From contig JAJFFB010000202.1 of NCBI GenBank assembly GCA_021776925.1, forward strand, positions 1 to 44,048: a stretch of 44,048 nucleotides of DNA, written 5' to 3'. Positions within the stretch are counted from its first letter, which is position 1; each line of letters starts with the position of its first letter. The notes under the pieces are model-generated. The model had not been told where the DNA came from. It made no database searches and saw only the letters and a list, made by a program, of their open reading frames with translations. This DNA comes from Planctomycetota bacterium. GTDB lineage: Bacteria > Planctomycetota > UBA1135. The position numbers were made by a program, and so were the translations under genes. This document shows positions 35,862-43,976 of the stretch, in pieces.

Positions 35862-36170
35862 ATGGCCAAATCCGCCAAAATCGCATTCACCCCGATCGAA
35901 GACCGGGTCCTGGTTCATCCCGTCGCTGCTGAAACCGTCAGCGCCAGCGGCATCGTGCTGCCGGACAGCGCCCAGGAGAAACCCAATCGCGGCATCGTCG
36001 TGGCCACCGGCCCCGGCCGGCGCATGAAGAACGGCGAACGCGCCGAGATGCCCGTCGCCAATGGTGACGAGGTCGTCTTCGGTCAGTACGCCGGCCACGG
36101 TGTCGAACTCAAAGGCGAGGAGTACAAAATCCTGCGCGCCGACGAGATCCTCGCTCAGATCACCAACTAA
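35862..36170 (+). CDS. groES: Co-chaperonin GroES
   Basis: GroES is the heptameric lid of the GroEL cage. The 102-aa protein has IEDRVLVHPVAAE near 12, the mobile loop ETVSASGIVLPDSAQEKPNRG (20-40) with the GIVL hydrophobic anchor, GDEVVFGQYAGHGVEL near 67, and YKILRADEILAQI at the end. The ATG at 35862 is preferred; an upstream frame extension (MNRNAHRNRR) has no family match. It sits between two groEL genes and so may serve both. groEL2 follows after 17 bases. Confidence 0.97.
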   Translation: MAKSAKIAFTPIEDRVLVHPVAAETVSASGIVLPDSAQEKPNRGIVVATGPGRRMKNGERAEMPVANGDEVVFGQYAGHGVELKGEEYKILRADEILAQITN

Positions 36171-36187
36171 CGCCGGAGGAAACAGCA

Positions 36188-37801
36188 ATGTCCAAGCAAA
36201 TCCTGTTCGACGACAAGGCCCGCGAAAAACTTTTCAGCGGCATCGAGACCATGGCCCACGCGGTCTCCGTGACCCTCGGCCCGGCCGGCCGCAACGTGAT
36301 CCTGGAGAAGTCCTTCGGCGCGCCGATGGTGACCAAGGACGGCGTCGCGGTGGCCAAGGAGATCGAGGTCGAAAACGGCTTCGAAAACCTCGGCGTCAAG
36401 ATGTTGCGCGAAGTCGCGACCAAGACCAACGATGAGGCCGGCGACGGCACCACCACCGCCACCGTGCTCGCCGCCGAAATGGTGCGCGGCGGCCTCAGGT
36501 ACATGGCCGCCGGCGCCAGCCCCACCGCCTTGCGTAGCGGCATCGAGCGCGCGGTCAAGGCCGCGGTTGCCGAGATCGAAACCATGTCGAAGAAGGTCAA
36601 GGGCCGCGACGACATCGCCAAGGTCGGCACCATTTCCGCCAACCAGGACACCGAGATCGGTGAGCGTTTCGCTGAAGCCTTTGACCAGGGCGGCAAGAAG
36701 TGCGTGATCACGGTGGAAGAAGGCCAGGGCATCGAGACCGTGCTCAACTACGTCGACGGCATGTCCTTCGACAAGGGTTACATCTCGCCCTACTTCGTCA
36801 CCGACATGAGCAAGATGACCGCCGAATACGAAGACGCCTACGTGCTCGTCTACGAGAAGAAGATCTCCAGCCTGCAGGACTTCCTGCCGGTGCTCGAGCA
36901 GGTCGCGCAGACCGGCAAGCCGCTGCTGGTGATCGCCGAAGACGTCGAGGGCGAGGCCCTTGCCGCGCTGGTGGTCAACCGCCTGCGCGGGGTCATGAAG
37001 GCGGTCGCGGTCAAGGCGCCCGGCTTCGGAGACCGGCGCAAAGCCATGCTCGGCGACATCGCCACCCTGACCGGTGCGCGCGCGATCATGGAAGAGACCG
37101 GCGACAAGCTCGAAGACGTCAAGCTTGAGGACCTCGGCCGGGTGGCCAAGGTCAGCATCGAGAAGGACCGCACCGTGCTCGTCGACGGCGCCGGCCGCAA
37201 GAGCGAGATCAAGCAGCGCATCCAGCAGATCCAGGCGCAGGTCGAGAAGTCGACCTCCGAGTACGACAAGGAAAAGCTCACCGAGCGCCTGGCCAAGCTC
37301 GAAGGCGGCATCGCCGTGATTCAGGTCGGGGGCGCCACCGAAGCCGAAATGAAGGAGCGCAAGCACCGCGTCGAAGACGCGCTGCACGCGACTCGCGCGG
37401 CGATCGAAGAGGGCGTCGTGCCCGGCGGCGGCACCGCGCTGTTGCGCTGCATCGAGGTCGTCGAAGGTGCGCGCGCCAAGGCGCGTGGCGATGAGAAGCT
37501 GGGCATCGATCTGGTGGCGCGGGCGCTTAAGGCGCCGACCCGCACCATTGCCGACAACGCCGGCCGCGATGGCAGCTTGGTGGTCGAGGAAGTCCTCGAG
37601 CGCAAAGGCTGGAAGGGCTACGACGCGCTGGCCGACGAATACGTCGACATGGCCAAGGCGGGCATTCTCGATCCGGCCAAGGTGGTGCGCACCGCGCTGC
37701 AGAACGCCGGCTCGATCGCCGGCCTGCTGCTGACTACCAACACCTTGGTCACCGATCTGAAGGAAAAGGCTGAGAAGGCCACCGAAGGGGCGCTTTCCTG
37801 A
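36188..37801 (+). CDS. groEL: Canonical GroEL chaperonin (copy 2)
   Basis: The 537-aa protein is closer to the classic type. It has [12 protein letters not shown] near 28, AGDGTTTAT near 85, the apical binding face with both Tyr kept (KGYISPYF, 197-203), [13 protein letters not shown] near 224, [33 protein letters not shown], and [11 protein letters not shown] near 413. The C-terminus is [13 protein letters not shown] without a Gly-Gly-Met tail, unusual for the main housekeeping GroEL. A strong Shine-Dalgarno, GGAGGA (36175-36180), lies seven bases before ATG 36188. It follows groES and precedes dnaJ by 13 bases. Confidence 0.97.
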   Translation: MSKQILFDDKAREKLFSGIETMAHAVSVTLGPAGRNVILEKSFGAPMVTKDGVAVAKEIEVENGFENLGVKMLREVATKTNDEAGDGTTTATVLAAEMVRGGLRYMAAGASPTALRSGIERAVKAAVAEIETMSKKVKGRDDIAKVGTISANQDTEIGERFAEAFDQGGKKCVITVEEGQGIETVLNYVDGMSFDKGYISPYFVTDMSKMTAEYEDAYVLVYEKKISSLQDFLPVLEQVAQTGKPLLVIAEDVEGEALAALVVNRLRGVMKAVAVKAPGFGDRRKAMLGDIATLTGARAIMEETGDKLEDVKLEDLGRVAKVSIEKDRTVLVDGAGRKSEIKQRIQQIQAQVEKSTSEYDKEKLTERLAKLEGGIAVIQVGGATEAEMKERKHRVEDALHATRAAIEEGVVPGGGTALLRCIEVVEGARAKARGDEKLGIDLVARALKAPTRTIADNAGRDGSLVVEEVLERKGWKGYDALADEYVDMAKAGILDPAKVVRTALQNAGSIAGLLLTTNTLVTDLKEKAEKATEGALS

Positions 37802-37814
37802 CCTGCGCGATCTC

Positions 37815-38906
37815 TTGACGCAGCGCGACTACTACGAAGTCCTCGGCGTCTCTCGCGATGCGGGAGACGCCGACGTCAAGAGTGCCTACCGCAAACTGGC
37901 GCTGAAGTACCACCCCGACCGCAACAAGGACGAAGGCTCCGCCGAGGCCTTCAAAGAGGCCGCCGAGGCCTACGCGGTCCTCAGTGATCCGGAGAAGAAG
38001 CGTCTTTACGACCAGTTCGGCCACGCTGGCGTGCGCGGTGGTCCCGGCCACCCCGGTGCCCCCGGCGGCATGAACGTCGAAGACATCTTCTCGCAGTTCG
38101 GCGACATCTTTGGCGGCCGCGGCGGCACCCTGTTCGAAAACCTGTTCGGCGGCTTCGGCGGCGGCCGCGAGCGCACCCCACGCGGGCGCAGTCTGCGCGC
38201 GGCGGTGACCGTCGACCTGGCCGACCTGCTGGCGGGCACCGAGCGCACCCTGATGCTGCGCCGGCGCGAATTGTGCAAGGGCTGCGATGGCAGCGGATGC
38301 CGTCCGGGCACCAGCGCGCAGAAATGCGCCACCTGCCGCGGCCGCGGCCAGGTCCATCAGCAGCAAGGCTTCTTTGCCGTCGCCACGACCTGTCCGTCGT
38401 GCCACGGCAACGGCCAGACGATCAGCGATCCGTGCCAGGATTGCCGTGGTCACGGCCTCGGCGAGGTGCGGCGCGAGATCTCGGTGCAGATTCCGGCCGG
38501 GATCGACGAGGGCGCGCAGATCCGCCTCGCCGGCGAAGGCGACGCACTGCCCGGCGGCAGTCCTGGCGATCTTTTCGTCGCCGTCGAAATCCAGCACAGC
38601 GACACCTTCCACCGCGATGGCCAGGACCTCTATATCGAGGTGCCGGTCACTTTTTCGCAGGCCGCCCTCGGCGACAAGCTGGTGGTGCCGACGCTGGAAG
38701 GCCAGGCCAAGATGACGGTGCCCGCGGCCACCCCCACCGGCAAGCTTTTCCGGCTGCGCGGCAATGGTCTGCCGCGCCTGCACGGCGGCCGCCGCGGCGA
38801 TCTCTTTGTACGCGTCTTCGTTGAAGTGCCGAAGAAGCTCAGCAAGGAGCAGAAAAACCTGATCAAGGAACTGCACCGCCTCGACAAAGAAGGCATTGGC
38901 AAGTGA
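37815..38906 (+). CDS. dnaJ: Chaperone protein DnaJ
   Basis: DnaJ stimulates DnaK ATPase and hands over unfolded clients. The 363-aa protein has a J domain (1-70) with the HPD motif (33-35), a Gly/Phe-rich linker (about 73-120), and a zinc domain with four CxxCxGxG-type repeats (near 155-218: [32 protein letters not shown]). The C-terminal client-binding barrels end in [23 protein letters not shown]. It starts with a TTG at 37815; no ATG or GTG precedes the J domain in frame. It follows groEL2 by 13 bases and overlaps grpE by four. No dnaK is in the window. Confidence 0.95.
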   Translation: MTQRDYYEVLGVSRDAGDADVKSAYRKLALKYHPDRNKDEGSAEAFKEAAEAYAVLSDPEKKRLYDQFGHAGVRGGPGHPGAPGGMNVEDIFSQFGDIFGGRGGTLFENLFGGFGGGRERTPRGRSLRAAVTVDLADLLAGTERTLMLRRRELCKGCDGSGCRPGTSAQKCATCRGRGQVHQQQGFFAVATTCPSCHGNGQTISDPCQDCRGHGLGEVRREISVQIPAGIDEGAQIRLAGEGDALPGGSPGDLFVAVEIQHSDTFHRDGQDLYIEVPVTFSQAALGDKLVVPTLEGQAKMTVPAATPTGKLFRLRGNGLPRLHGGRRGDLFVRVFVEVPKKLSKEQKNLIKELHRLDKEGIGK

Positions 38907-39508
38907 GTCCCAAGAAGAAAAAAAAGAAGGCTGCAGAGGCCGAGGCTGCCGCAGCACAGGCGGCTGAAGCTGCGGGCCAGGATGCGGCGCCGGGCGCCGA
39001 GGCCGACGGCGTGGCGCCGCCCGAGGTGCCGGTCGAGGACCTCGAGCACTGGCGCGACAAGGCGCTGCGCGCGCAGGCCGAAATGGCCAACATGCGCCGC
39101 CGCCTGGAGAGCGACACCGAGGACCGCACGCGGCGCCGTCTCGAAGCCCTGTTCCACGAACTGATCCTGGTCTCCGACCACATGGAACTGGCGCTCGGCG
39201 CGCTGCCCGAGTCGCTGCGCGAGGCCGACGGCGCCCGCGGCTTCCTGTTCGGGCTCGACGCCATCCGCGCCGCCCTCGACGGCGTGATGCGCGGGCACGG
39301 CATCGAGTTCATCCAACCGCAGGCCGATGCCGAGTTCGACCCGGAGCTTCACGAGGCGGTGCAGACCGACCACGAAGAGGGCCTGGAAGAGCCGCGCCTG
39401 GAGCTCATGCGGCGCGGCTATCGCATCGGCCGCAACATCCTGCGACCGGCGCAAGTGCGCCTGATCCGGCCCGCCGAAACCGAAACCGCACCGGACTCGG
39501 CTGGCTGA
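38903..39508 (+). CDS. grpE: Nucleotide exchange factor GrpE
   Basis: GrpE releases ADP from DnaK. The 201-aa protein has a Lys-rich and then Ala/Glu-rich N-terminus (1-45). The long coiled-coil helix follows (about 50-90: [31 protein letters not shown]), then the four-helix bundle, and then the beta-wing with [22 protein letters not shown] near 132 and [18 protein letters not shown] at the end, all family features. It starts with a GTG that overlaps the dnaJ stop (GTGA), so it is translationally coupled. It ends the chaperone operon. The dnaJ-grpE order without dnaK is uncommon. Confidence 0.94.
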   Translation: MSPKKKKKKAAEAEAAAAQAAEAAGQDAAPGAEADGVAPPEVPVEDLEHWRDKALRAQAEMANMRRRLESDTEDRTRRRLEALFHELILVSDHMELALGALPESLREADGARGFLFGLDAIRAALDGVMRGHGIEFIQPQADAEFDPELHEAVQTDHEEGLEEPRLELMRRGYRIGRNILRPAQVRLIRPAETETAPDSAG

Positions 39509-39548
39509 GAGGCGGCAGCCGCGCGCCGGACACAGGTCTGTGACAGTT

Positions 39549-39577
39549 TGAGGGCCAAAAAACCCTCATATCGAGGG
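39549..39577 (+). other. Overlapping alternative hairpins after the chaperone operon
   Basis: GAGGG (39550-39554), CCCTC (39563-39567) and GAGGG (39573-39577) allow two mutually exclusive stems, the first with a CCAAAAAA loop and the second with an ATATC loop. The three-segment layout resembles a switch or attenuator before the gene at 39603. There is no T-tract after either stem, so a simple terminator is unlikely. Confidence 0.35.
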
Positions 39578-39602
39578 GGCTCCACCGTTTAACCTAGGCG
39601 TA

Positions 39603-41273
39603 ATGGCTTCCTTCTTACGCCTGCTTCGTTGCCTGCCCGCGGTGGGCCTTTTCGCTCTGCTCCTCACCTCTACGGCGGCAGCTCAGAAGCTGGGCAGCAA
39701 GTATGTCGAGGACACCACCCACGGTTTCAAGTTCAAGTATTTGAAGAATTGGTCTGCAAGTCCGCCCAACCAGGAGAGGGCACCGGCTGGCATGTTCTTC
39801 CGCGCCGATTCAGAAGGGATCAATGTCAAGCTGCCCGGCAACCAGATCACCCAGGGTGAAGTCTCTCTATTCTTGATCCGCTTCGATCAGCCTGTCGCGG
39901 TGACCAACGAGGGGAATAGCAGCGGCCTGCGAGCGCGCACCGGAGGTGAAAGCAAGCGCCCGGAAATCGGTGAGGTTTTCGCAAGCATGTTTGCCAATAT
40001 CCGCGACTTTGAAAAGGACAAGCCGGTTGAAGATCCTGAAATCGAGAAACTGAAAAAAGGGCTTACCGCCAGACACATCCAGTGGAAGGCTTTCGATGCC
40101 AATGGCTTCGACCTCTATGTGGACACCTGGACCATTCACCTTGACGACTACGACATCTGTTTCTTGTGGATGTTGCCCGACCAGAGAAAGGACAATAAAA
40201 AGTGGTTCGCGGCCTTCGAGAAGTCTGTCAAAACCTTTCAGTTGATCGACAAGGTCGAAGCCGAGATCGCCTCCCTTGAAGACGATAGCAGTTACCAGGA
40301 CATCCTGACCTTTCACCGCGAAGAGGCCGAACGCACTCCTGGATGGACAGCGCTCCCTACACCCTCCAAGGAATATGTCATCAAGACATCATCTGATGAC
40401 AAGAAGTTCATCAAGGAAGTGATTGAGCGATTGGAATCTTCGCGCAAGTTGTTTGAGCGCGACTTCCCTCCTGCCAAACCGATCGGTCATATTTCGGTTG
40501 TGCGCATTTGCTCGGACCTCGATGAATTCCGGAAGTATGGCGGAATAGGCGGTGGGGCCGTCGGCTTCTTCAGCCCTTCCAGCACAGAACTGGTTCTGTT
40601 CGACGCTCGGGAAACCAACCGCAACAAGACTTTTGCGGTGATGACCCACGAGGCCTTCCACCAGTATTGTCATTTCCTTTTCAACGAATCCGCAGCTCAC
40701 CGCTGGTTCGACGAGGGACATGGTGACTACTACGGAGGTGTCGAATTCAAGGGTAGGCGCGCAATCATCACCCCACGGATGCCCAGCGGACTCGACAGAC
40801 TTCCAGGCGCGCGGCAAATGATCAGGGATGACGAGATGAAACCGTTGTGGGTGCATATCAATTACGATCACCAGCAGTGGCAGAACCAAGGTCCAACCGG
40901 GGTCGAGGGATACCAACAGTCGTGGTCACTGATCTACTTCCTCCGCCAGGGTGCCTTGGGCAAAGTATCCAGCGCGGTGTGGGAAAAGGAGTACGCCAAC
41001 ATCATTCCGAATTACATCAAGACCCTGTCCGCGGGTTACGAAGAGGCATACGAGGAGCAGCGCGGCCACCTGCGTGAATTGCTCGAACATTTGCAGGGCG
41101 ATGAGAACGCCGAAGAACGCAAGTCGATCGAAGAGCGGATGAAACACCCGCGCGTCGGCGGAGAGATCAGGGATGAGATCTGGGAGAAGGCCATGGAGGC
41201 TTCCTGGGGGCAGATTGACGTTGAGGTTTTGGAGGAGAGTTGGAAGAAGTATGTAATGGATTATTTGAAGTAG
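39603..41273 (+). CDS. Secreted DUF1570-like zinc metallopeptidase candidate
   Basis: The 556-aa protein has a signal peptide (about 1-27, AVGLFALLLTSTAAAQ). It has an N-terminal beta-rich domain (about 35-215, HGFKFKYLKNWSASPP) like the cell-surface domains of Planctomycetota hypothetical proteins. A C-terminal gluzincin-like part has the zinc motif HEAFH (349-353) and a downstream Glu in WFDEGHGDYYGG (Glu371), fitting HExxH...E. The segment ISVVRICSDLDEFRKYGG and YQQSWSLIYFLRQG also resemble DUF1570 proteins. It is probably a secreted or periplasmic peptidase, with activity unproven. Base composition is lower in GC than the adjacent chaperone genes. There are no partner genes in the same direction. 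Confidence 0.7.
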   Translation: MASFLRLLRCLPAVGLFALLLTSTAAAQKLGSKYVEDTTHGFKFKYLKNWSASPPNQERAPAGMFFRADSEGINVKLPGNQITQGEVSLFLIRFDQPVAVTNEGNSSGLRARTGGESKRPEIGEVFASMFANIRDFEKDKPVEDPEIEKLKKGLTARHIQWKAFDANGFDLYVDTWTIHLDDYDICFLWMLPDQRKDNKKWFAAFEKSVKTFQLIDKVEAEIASLEDDSSYQDILTFHREEAERTPGWTALPTPSKEYVIKTSSDDKKFIKEVIERLESSRKLFERDFPPAKPIGHISVVRICSDLDEFRKYGGIGGGAVGFFSPSSTELVLFDARETNRNKTFAVMTHEAFHQYCHFLFNESAAHRWFDEGHGDYYGGVEFKGRRAIITPRMPSGLDRLPGARQMIRDDEMKPLWVHINYDHQQWQNQGPTGVEGYQQSWSLIYFLRQGALGKVSSAVWEKEYANIIPNYIKTLSAGYEEAYEEQRGHLRELLEHLQGDENAEERKSIEERMKHPRVGGEIRDEIWEKAMEASWGQIDVEVLEESWKKYVMDYLK

Positions 41274-41302
41274 GTTCTTGTGGGGTGATGGTTCGTCGGG
41301 GC

Positions 41303-41399
41303 GGGGGGGGGCAAACCCCCCCAAAGCGGCCGCCACCCGCCCCAGCAACGCCGTACACCACCACCCCCCCCCTATCCCCCCTTACCCCCCCCCCCCCCC
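41303..41399. repeat. Poly-G/poly-C tracts with quadruplex potential
   Basis: Tracts are G9 (41303-41311), C7 (41316-41322), C9 (41364-41372), C6 (41376-41381) and C15 (41385-41399). The first pair could form a G-C hairpin with a CAAA loop. The C tracts give the minus strand runs of 15, 6 and 9 G separated by three bases, enough for a G-quadruplex in DNA or in read-through RNA from the gene at 41748-43952. Tract lengths are error-prone in sequencing. Confidence 0.8.
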
Positions 41400-41429
41400 G
41401 ACGGAGATCACCCCGCGGCACATCGTTCA

Positions 41430-41483
41430 AAATACGGGATAGGGGGTTCCTGAAAATTCATAAATACGGGTAGAGGGTCCCCT
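41430..41483 (+). repeat. Imperfect 22-base direct repeat
   Basis: AAATACGGGATAGGGGG... at 41430-41451 and AAATACGGGTAGAGGG... at 41462-41483 share most positions, 32 bases apart start to start. Both end in GGGTTCCT or GGTCCCCT. Origin is unknown; it may be a fragment of a dispersed intergenic repeat. Confidence 0.6.
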
Positions 41484-41621
41484 CGGTTTGTCTCGGGTAG
41501 CAGGCAGGAGCCAGGATGGAAGTGGATTTGGCGATCGCATTTCATCTGTCCAGTCCACTTGGGCAATTGATCACTGTCGAACCATCGGTAGCAAGCCGCA
41601 GTAGCCGGGAACTCGTGCCTG

Positions 41622-41695
41622 TGTGCGGGTGGGGCGTGTTCGCGTAATTCGGCGGCGCTGCGCCGCCGTTGGAGCGAACACGCCCCACCCGCACA
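41622..41695. repeat. Long perfect inverted repeat / hairpin
   Basis: Arms of 22 bases (41622-41643 and 41674-41695) are exact reverse complements, starting TGTGCGGGTGGGGCGTG on the left. Inside, CGGCGGCG (41650-41657) pairs with CGCCGCCG (41661-41668) around CTG, with small unpaired bulges between the two stems. The element lies between convergent genes, 53 bases from the stop of the gene ending at 41748. It could be a bidirectional terminator (no T-tract), a REP/MITE-like element or a protein-binding cruciform. Confidence 0.9.
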
Positions 41696-41747
41696 GAGGA
41701 AGTTCATTCCTTAGCACATCGCTCAACCTACGAGGTTGGCAGAATCC

Positions 41748-43952
41748 TCAAGGAGGAGGCAGGCGCCAGGTGTGGGTGGCGAGTTGACCAGCTTGAATTT
41801 GAATCAATGGCGAGACGTGGTGGACGGGTTGGTGGTTGCGATAGGTGTGAAAGTGGAGTTGATAGGTGCCCGGGGGGAAGTCGTAGAAGTCGAGGGTGAG
41901 TTGGGAGTGCTGGGCGAATTCATGGCGTTGCTCCCGTGAGAGGAGATTGAGGTTAAGGTTGTGTTGCCATTGCGGGCTCCACGCGAGAGTTTGGTCGGCC
42001 TGGGATGAAGAAAACGGAATCAGGCGGAGGGTGGTTTCGGTTTTTTGCTCGCACCAGGGGCCGAAACCGGAGAGGGTGAGTTCGAGTTCGGCGGCGGGCT
42101 GCAAGGGTGGCAGCTGGATGCGGGTATCAGGGCCACGAACTTCGAAGGGTGGGAGATAGGCGGCGTAGGCCTGTCCGTCTGGGTCCACAGCTTCAACCAG
42201 CAGGCAATATCGCCCAGGGGCAAGTTCTTCTAAACGAAAGAGACTTCCTGCCTCTTTGTAGAGAAAGTCAGACTCTTCTCCCTGGTATTGCATGCGGAAA
42301 GGGTCGGGCAGGCCAAACCGTTCCAGGCAGAAGAGGCTCAGCATGTGTTCCTCGAGGTCGGGGTTCGCCGGAACCACACCAACCACGATGCACAAGGGAG
42401 GCGCAACGAGAGTGATTTCGCCAAGATCGATATCGGCCTGGACGTCTATCTCCATTTCCATTTGGATCGGACCCGCGTCGACCTCAAGGATCAAGGGGCC
42501 GCTTGGGACGATGCAGAAGAAACTCCCGTCGGGTTGCAGTTCGATTGAGTGACTTGGAGATTCGATCGGAGATTCTTCGGGATAGGAGTCCGGTCGTTGA
42601 AGATGAATCCAATTGTGGTCCCAGGTATCGGACCATTCTTTCTGTGCTTTCTCAGAGATACGATTTGATGGAATTCGAGGCCGGACTACGCGACCGGACA
42701 CTCGGTGAAAGGGTGGCAGAACAAAATCGTGGGCGAACCCGTTGTCCTGGCGCCATGGAGTCTGGAAATCGACTCCGCCAAAATAGAGATGAAAGAAAAA
42801 CCAGTTGCCGCGCTCAAGGCCGTAAACTTCGAATCGACCACTGGCATCGGTGGTGAAGATCCCGGATTCGGTCCAATGGGTGGGCCCGTGGGAGAAACCG
42901 AGGATGCAGACCTCTTCATGCGAGTCAGGCGGATTGACTGGTTGCTCCAACCTCACCTTCACTCCGGCCAAGGGCAGGCCCTGCGAATCCAGCACTCGAC
43001 CCGCCACTGAGTCCCCCAGGTCGGCCACGATTCGAATCTCAGTGGCGTCGGCGGCGAACTCCAGGTTCCCTATGTTCAGGCAACCCTCGGCTACCCACCG
43101 GACCTCGCGGATCCCCACCGGCACGCACGGAAAAACCATCCGTCCCTGTGAATCAGCAGTGGCGATCTGCTCGTAGCCCTGAAACAAGCCACTCTCATAA
43201 TCGTAGGGGAAACTGCCCAGCAATAAGTGAACCGAGGCTCCAGTATGAAAGGTGTCCGGTTCACCGACTTCCAACCTCACCTGTGCATGCCGCACCGGCC
43301 TTCCGTACCGGTCCTGGATCGTGACCCTCACATCCTCACCAGGTTCCAGGGTCATCTCAATTTCACCCAAATAGCTACCAGCCAATCCTCCTTCCATATC
43401 CGCGCGAGATCCTTTCGAAATCTCCACCCTGCCCACCCTGTAGCTGGCAAGAGCATGCCCAGCTCCCCACGCTGCAATTTCCACATAGCCTCGTTGCTCC
43501 TCAGGCGGAGTTCGCCACCCGATCAGTGCACGCCCTTCCACATCCGTAAGGCCGAATGCAAGCAAGCGACCTGCCAACAGCGAGGTCTTGCTCGGTACCA
43601 GCGGCCACGGATCGCTGCGAAACCCCTTTCGCACAGCCACCCACATCCCCTGCAGAGGCACTCCATGGGTCGACCGAACCTCCACCGCCATTTCCATCCC
43701 CGAGCCGTGCGCCCGGACGACCACTCCATCAACCCGCTCCCTAGCACCCCTCACCTCACGAATCTCAGGGTGTGCAAGCCGGACAACCTCCAAAACCCCC
43801 GAATCAAGCTCTCCATTCGGTTCCACTCCCTGCATCGGAGCGGATGAAAAGCCGATCATGGTCCAGACACACAACGCGATTACCACCAAACCACTCCCCA
43901 GGACGACCATCCTCTGAGTTTTCACGTTTCGCGCAGGGCACCAAAATCTCAT
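41748..43952 (-). CDS. Large membrane-anchored protein with carboxypeptidase-regulatory-like beta-sandwich repeats
   Basis: The 734-aa protein starts at ATG 43952 with a cytoplasmic basic stretch and one membrane segment (about 16-34, VVLGSGLVVIALCVWTMIG); the rest should be outside the cytoplasmic membrane. Repeated Ig-like units of the carboxypeptidase-regulatory type are visible: VTIQDRYGRPVRHAQVRLE near 207, VAGRVLDSQGLPLAGVKVRLEQP near 311 with TTDASGRFEVYGLERGNWFFF, SGRVVRPRIPSN near 415, then LEELAPGRYCLLVEAVD near 595, and a final DFYDFPPGTYQLHFHT. Such proteins are common in Planctomycetota with unknown function. Base composition is lower in GC than the core genes. It converges on the metallopeptidase gene across the structured non-coding region. 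Confidence 0.75.
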   Translation of the reverse strand: MRFWCPARNVKTQRMVVLGSGLVVIALCVWTMIGFSSAPMQGVEPNGELDSGVLEVVRLAHPEIREVRGARERVDGVVVRAHGSGMEMAVEVRSTHGVPLQGMWVAVRKGFRSDPWPLVPSKTSLLAGRLLAFGLTDVEGRALIGWRTPPEEQRGYVEIAAWGAGHALASYRVGRVEISKGSRADMEGGLAGSYLGEIEMTLEPGEDVRVTIQDRYGRPVRHAQVRLEVGEPDTFHTGASVHLLLGSFPYDYESGLFQGYEQIATADSQGRMVFPCVPVGIREVRWVAEGCLNIGNLEFAADATEIRIVADLGDSVAGRVLDSQGLPLAGVKVRLEQPVNPPDSHEEVCILGFSHGPTHWTESGIFTTDASGRFEVYGLERGNWFFFHLYFGGVDFQTPWRQDNGFAHDFVLPPFHRVSGRVVRPRIPSNRISEKAQKEWSDTWDHNWIHLQRPDSYPEESPIESPSHSIELQPDGSFFCIVPSGPLILEVDAGPIQMEMEIDVQADIDLGEITLVAPPLCIVVGVVPANPDLEEHMLSLFCLERFGLPDPFRMQYQGEESDFLYKEAGSLFRLEELAPGRYCLLVEAVDPDGQAYAAYLPPFEVRGPDTRIQLPPLQPAAELELTLSGFGPWCEQKTETTLRLIPFSSSQADQTLAWSPQWQHNLNLNLLSREQRHEFAQHSQLTLDFYDFPPGTYQLHFHTYRNHQPVHHVSPLIQIQAGQLATHTWRLPPP

Positions 43953-43959
43953 TTCATCT

Positions 43960-43976
43960 GCCCAATCCCTTTGGGC
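43960..43976 (-). other. Short inverted repeat before the large membrane-anchored protein
   Basis: GCCCAA-TCCCT-TTGGGC is a perfect 6-bp inverted repeat ending eight bases before ATG 43952. It could be an operator or a leader hairpin that affects translation start. The rest of the right edge (43977-44048) shows nothing I can name. Confidence 0.4.

Larger units (their letters stand above)
41274..41747. other. 474-base non-coding region with homopolymer tracts, a direct repeat and a long hairpin
   Basis: No gene is supported between the two convergent genes. A short minus-strand frame across 41408-41707 has no family features and runs through the repeats. The region contains G/C homopolymers (41303-41399), a 22-base imperfect direct repeat (41430-41451 and 41462-41483, AAATACGGG..GGGTYCCT) and a perfect 22-bp-armed hairpin (41622-41695), each listed separately or described here. 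The 41500-41620 stretch between them shows nothing I can name. Confidence 0.7.

Noticed and set aside
41408..41707. Minus-strand frame of 99 codons in the structured intergenic region
   Set aside because: It is composed of the direct repeat and the hairpin arms; no domain, and the coding potential follows from the repeats.
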